Assembly (NCBI RefSeq): GCF_000330505.1
Contig: NW_004191924.1
Span: forward strand, 9,297 to 66,707
From: Entamoeba invadens IP1
Lineage: Eukaryota > Evosea > Mastigamoebida > Endamoebidae
Direction: 5' to 3'
DNA: 57,411 nt
Shown here in pieces: positions 56,718 to 57,411 of the stretch. Position 1 is the stretch's first letter. Every line of letters starts with the position of its first letter. Position numbers and translations under genes: made by a program. The notes under the pieces were generated by a model. It was not told the DNA's origin. It did not search any database and worked only from the letters and a program-made list of their open reading frames with translations.

Positions 56718-57411
56718 TTATATATAAAAATATTCATTTAAACAAATCAAATTAAAAAATGGTAATAAGTTTTTCAGAGCATCCCCAACATCCATGTAAG
56801 CAACTTTCTTTTCAACGCTCATGTTTGCTCTTTCAAGTTGTCCAATTTTATTAAAAGATCTTTCAACTAGGCAAGTGGTTGGACTCTTAGCATTCATCTT
56901 TTTCACAAGATTGAATAAACATGGGAATTGATTCTTTTCTTCTTGACTCATCAGAGCAAACAAGGTGTTCAAAGTTAGTTTTTTTACTGGGCAACTCTTT
57001 AAGAAATCTTCTGCTTCTTTTTTGAATAAAGCCCTTATGTGCTTTCTGTGTTGAATGGCGTTTGCTCTCTTTTCTTTAACAATTTCACTACTGCTGCAAT
57101 CTTCAGCGATATCTGTTGCTTCTGTTTGATCTGTATTTGTTAATCTCACTTGTTTAACAAGAGTACGTATTGTTTCATTAGCATCAGCCCTTTCTTTCCT
57201 TTCCAACCTGTTTGCAATTTCTTCAACTTTTTCGATGTTGGCACAGTACCAATCTTGAAACTTTGTAAATTCCGCTTTCAATTCTTGGTCATCACTTTCC
57301 TCGAATAATTTTACATCAAAATTGTTGTAAATTTTGATGTTTATTACCAATTCTTTTCCTTTGAGTTTTCTTTGTAATTTCCCGAAATTTGCCATATTCG
57401 TTCCTTGACCT
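56718..57411 (-). CDS. hAT-family transposase, C-terminal part (cut by window edge)
   Basis: The minus-strand frame is open to the window end (GQGTNMANFGKLQR), so the start is outside or lost. About 230 residues are visible: a charged helical region, then FLKSCPVKKLTLNTLF, and the hAT dimerisation motif SPTTCLVERSFNKIGQLERA with ANMSVEKK. It ends in FNLICLNEYFYI. It differs from the transposase at 6151-8999, so it represents a second hAT lineage. Whether a full-length gene exists cannot be seen here. Confidence 0.7.
   Translation of the reverse strand, partial: GQGTNMANFGKLQRKLKGKELVINIKIYNNFDVKLFEESDDQELKAEFTKFQDWYCANIEKVEEIANRLERKERADANETIRTLVKQVRLTNTDQTEATDIAEDCSSSEIVKEKRANAIQHRKHIRALFKKEAEDFLKSCPVKKLTLNTLFALMSQEEKNQFPCLFNLVKKMNAKSPTTCLVERSFNKIGQLERANMSVEKKVAYMDVGDALKNLLPFFNLICLNEYFYI

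Overview
The window looks like a chromosomal piece of an Entamoeba genome. It is very AT-rich, its genes appear intronless and widely spaced, and it carries families typical of the genus: BspA-type (LRR_5) leucine-rich repeat proteins, a cysteine-rich transmembrane receptor kinase (TMK), a TLDc protein, a GH25-like lysozyme, a PAPS-dependent sulfotransferase and HSP70 copies. The load of hAT, piggyBac and TIR/TA-type DNA elements fits E. invadens (or E. moshkovskii) better than E. histolytica. The species is inferred from content only.

Layout. 0.8-1.8 kb: TLDc gene broken by two frameshifts. 2.4-4.0 kb: BspA-like protein with an acidic/Asn-rich insert. 4.36-9.84 kb: a nearly complete hAT transposon with 20-bp terminal inverted repeats, a transposase split by one frameshift and a ~390-bp array of a 7-bp repeat. 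10.1-11.2 kb: a second TIR element holding a 100-N assembly gap. 11.8-12.4 kb: GH25-like lysozyme. 13.2-16.7 kb: giant BspA-like protein. 17.3-19.7 kb: decayed piggyBac transposase. 20.1-22.2 kb: secreted or GPI-type LRR_5 plus CxxC-rich surface protein. 23.8-25.2 kb: sulfotransferase. 26.3 kb: HSP70 fragment. 26.9-28.3, 32.3-33.2 and 34.3-37.7 kb: three more BspA-like genes, the last with an in-frame stop. 39.7-41.3 kb: unrecognised surface protein. 41.7-43.1 kb: two small TIR elements. 43.3-48.0 kb: TMK receptor kinase with one in-frame TGA. 48.3-49.4 kb: a TA-flanked TIR element enclosing an HSP70 C-terminal fragment. 51.7-52.7 kb: a large-subunit rRNA fragment. 53.8-54.3 kb: an unusually GC-rich TIR element. 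54.5-55.9 kb: third HSP70 pseudogene. 56.7 kb to the end: C-terminal part of another hAT transposase.

Biology. Five BspA-like proteins share an N-terminal module that reads as F-box-like, followed by 23-residue LRR_5 repeats. This suggests cytosolic ubiquitin-ligase substrate receptors, which is an inference. A second theme is extracellular sensing and surface: the TMK kinase, the CxxC-rich LRR protein and the GPI-type protein. The third theme is gene decay and transposition: at least four otherwise well-preserved genes are broken by only one or two lesions, and HSP70 and rRNA fragments are scattered between mobile elements.

Limits. Homology calls come from reading motifs in translated sequence without database searches. 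Single-lesion pseudogenes could be assembly errors. Long AT-rich intergenic stretches may hold decayed elements that I cannot resolve by eye.
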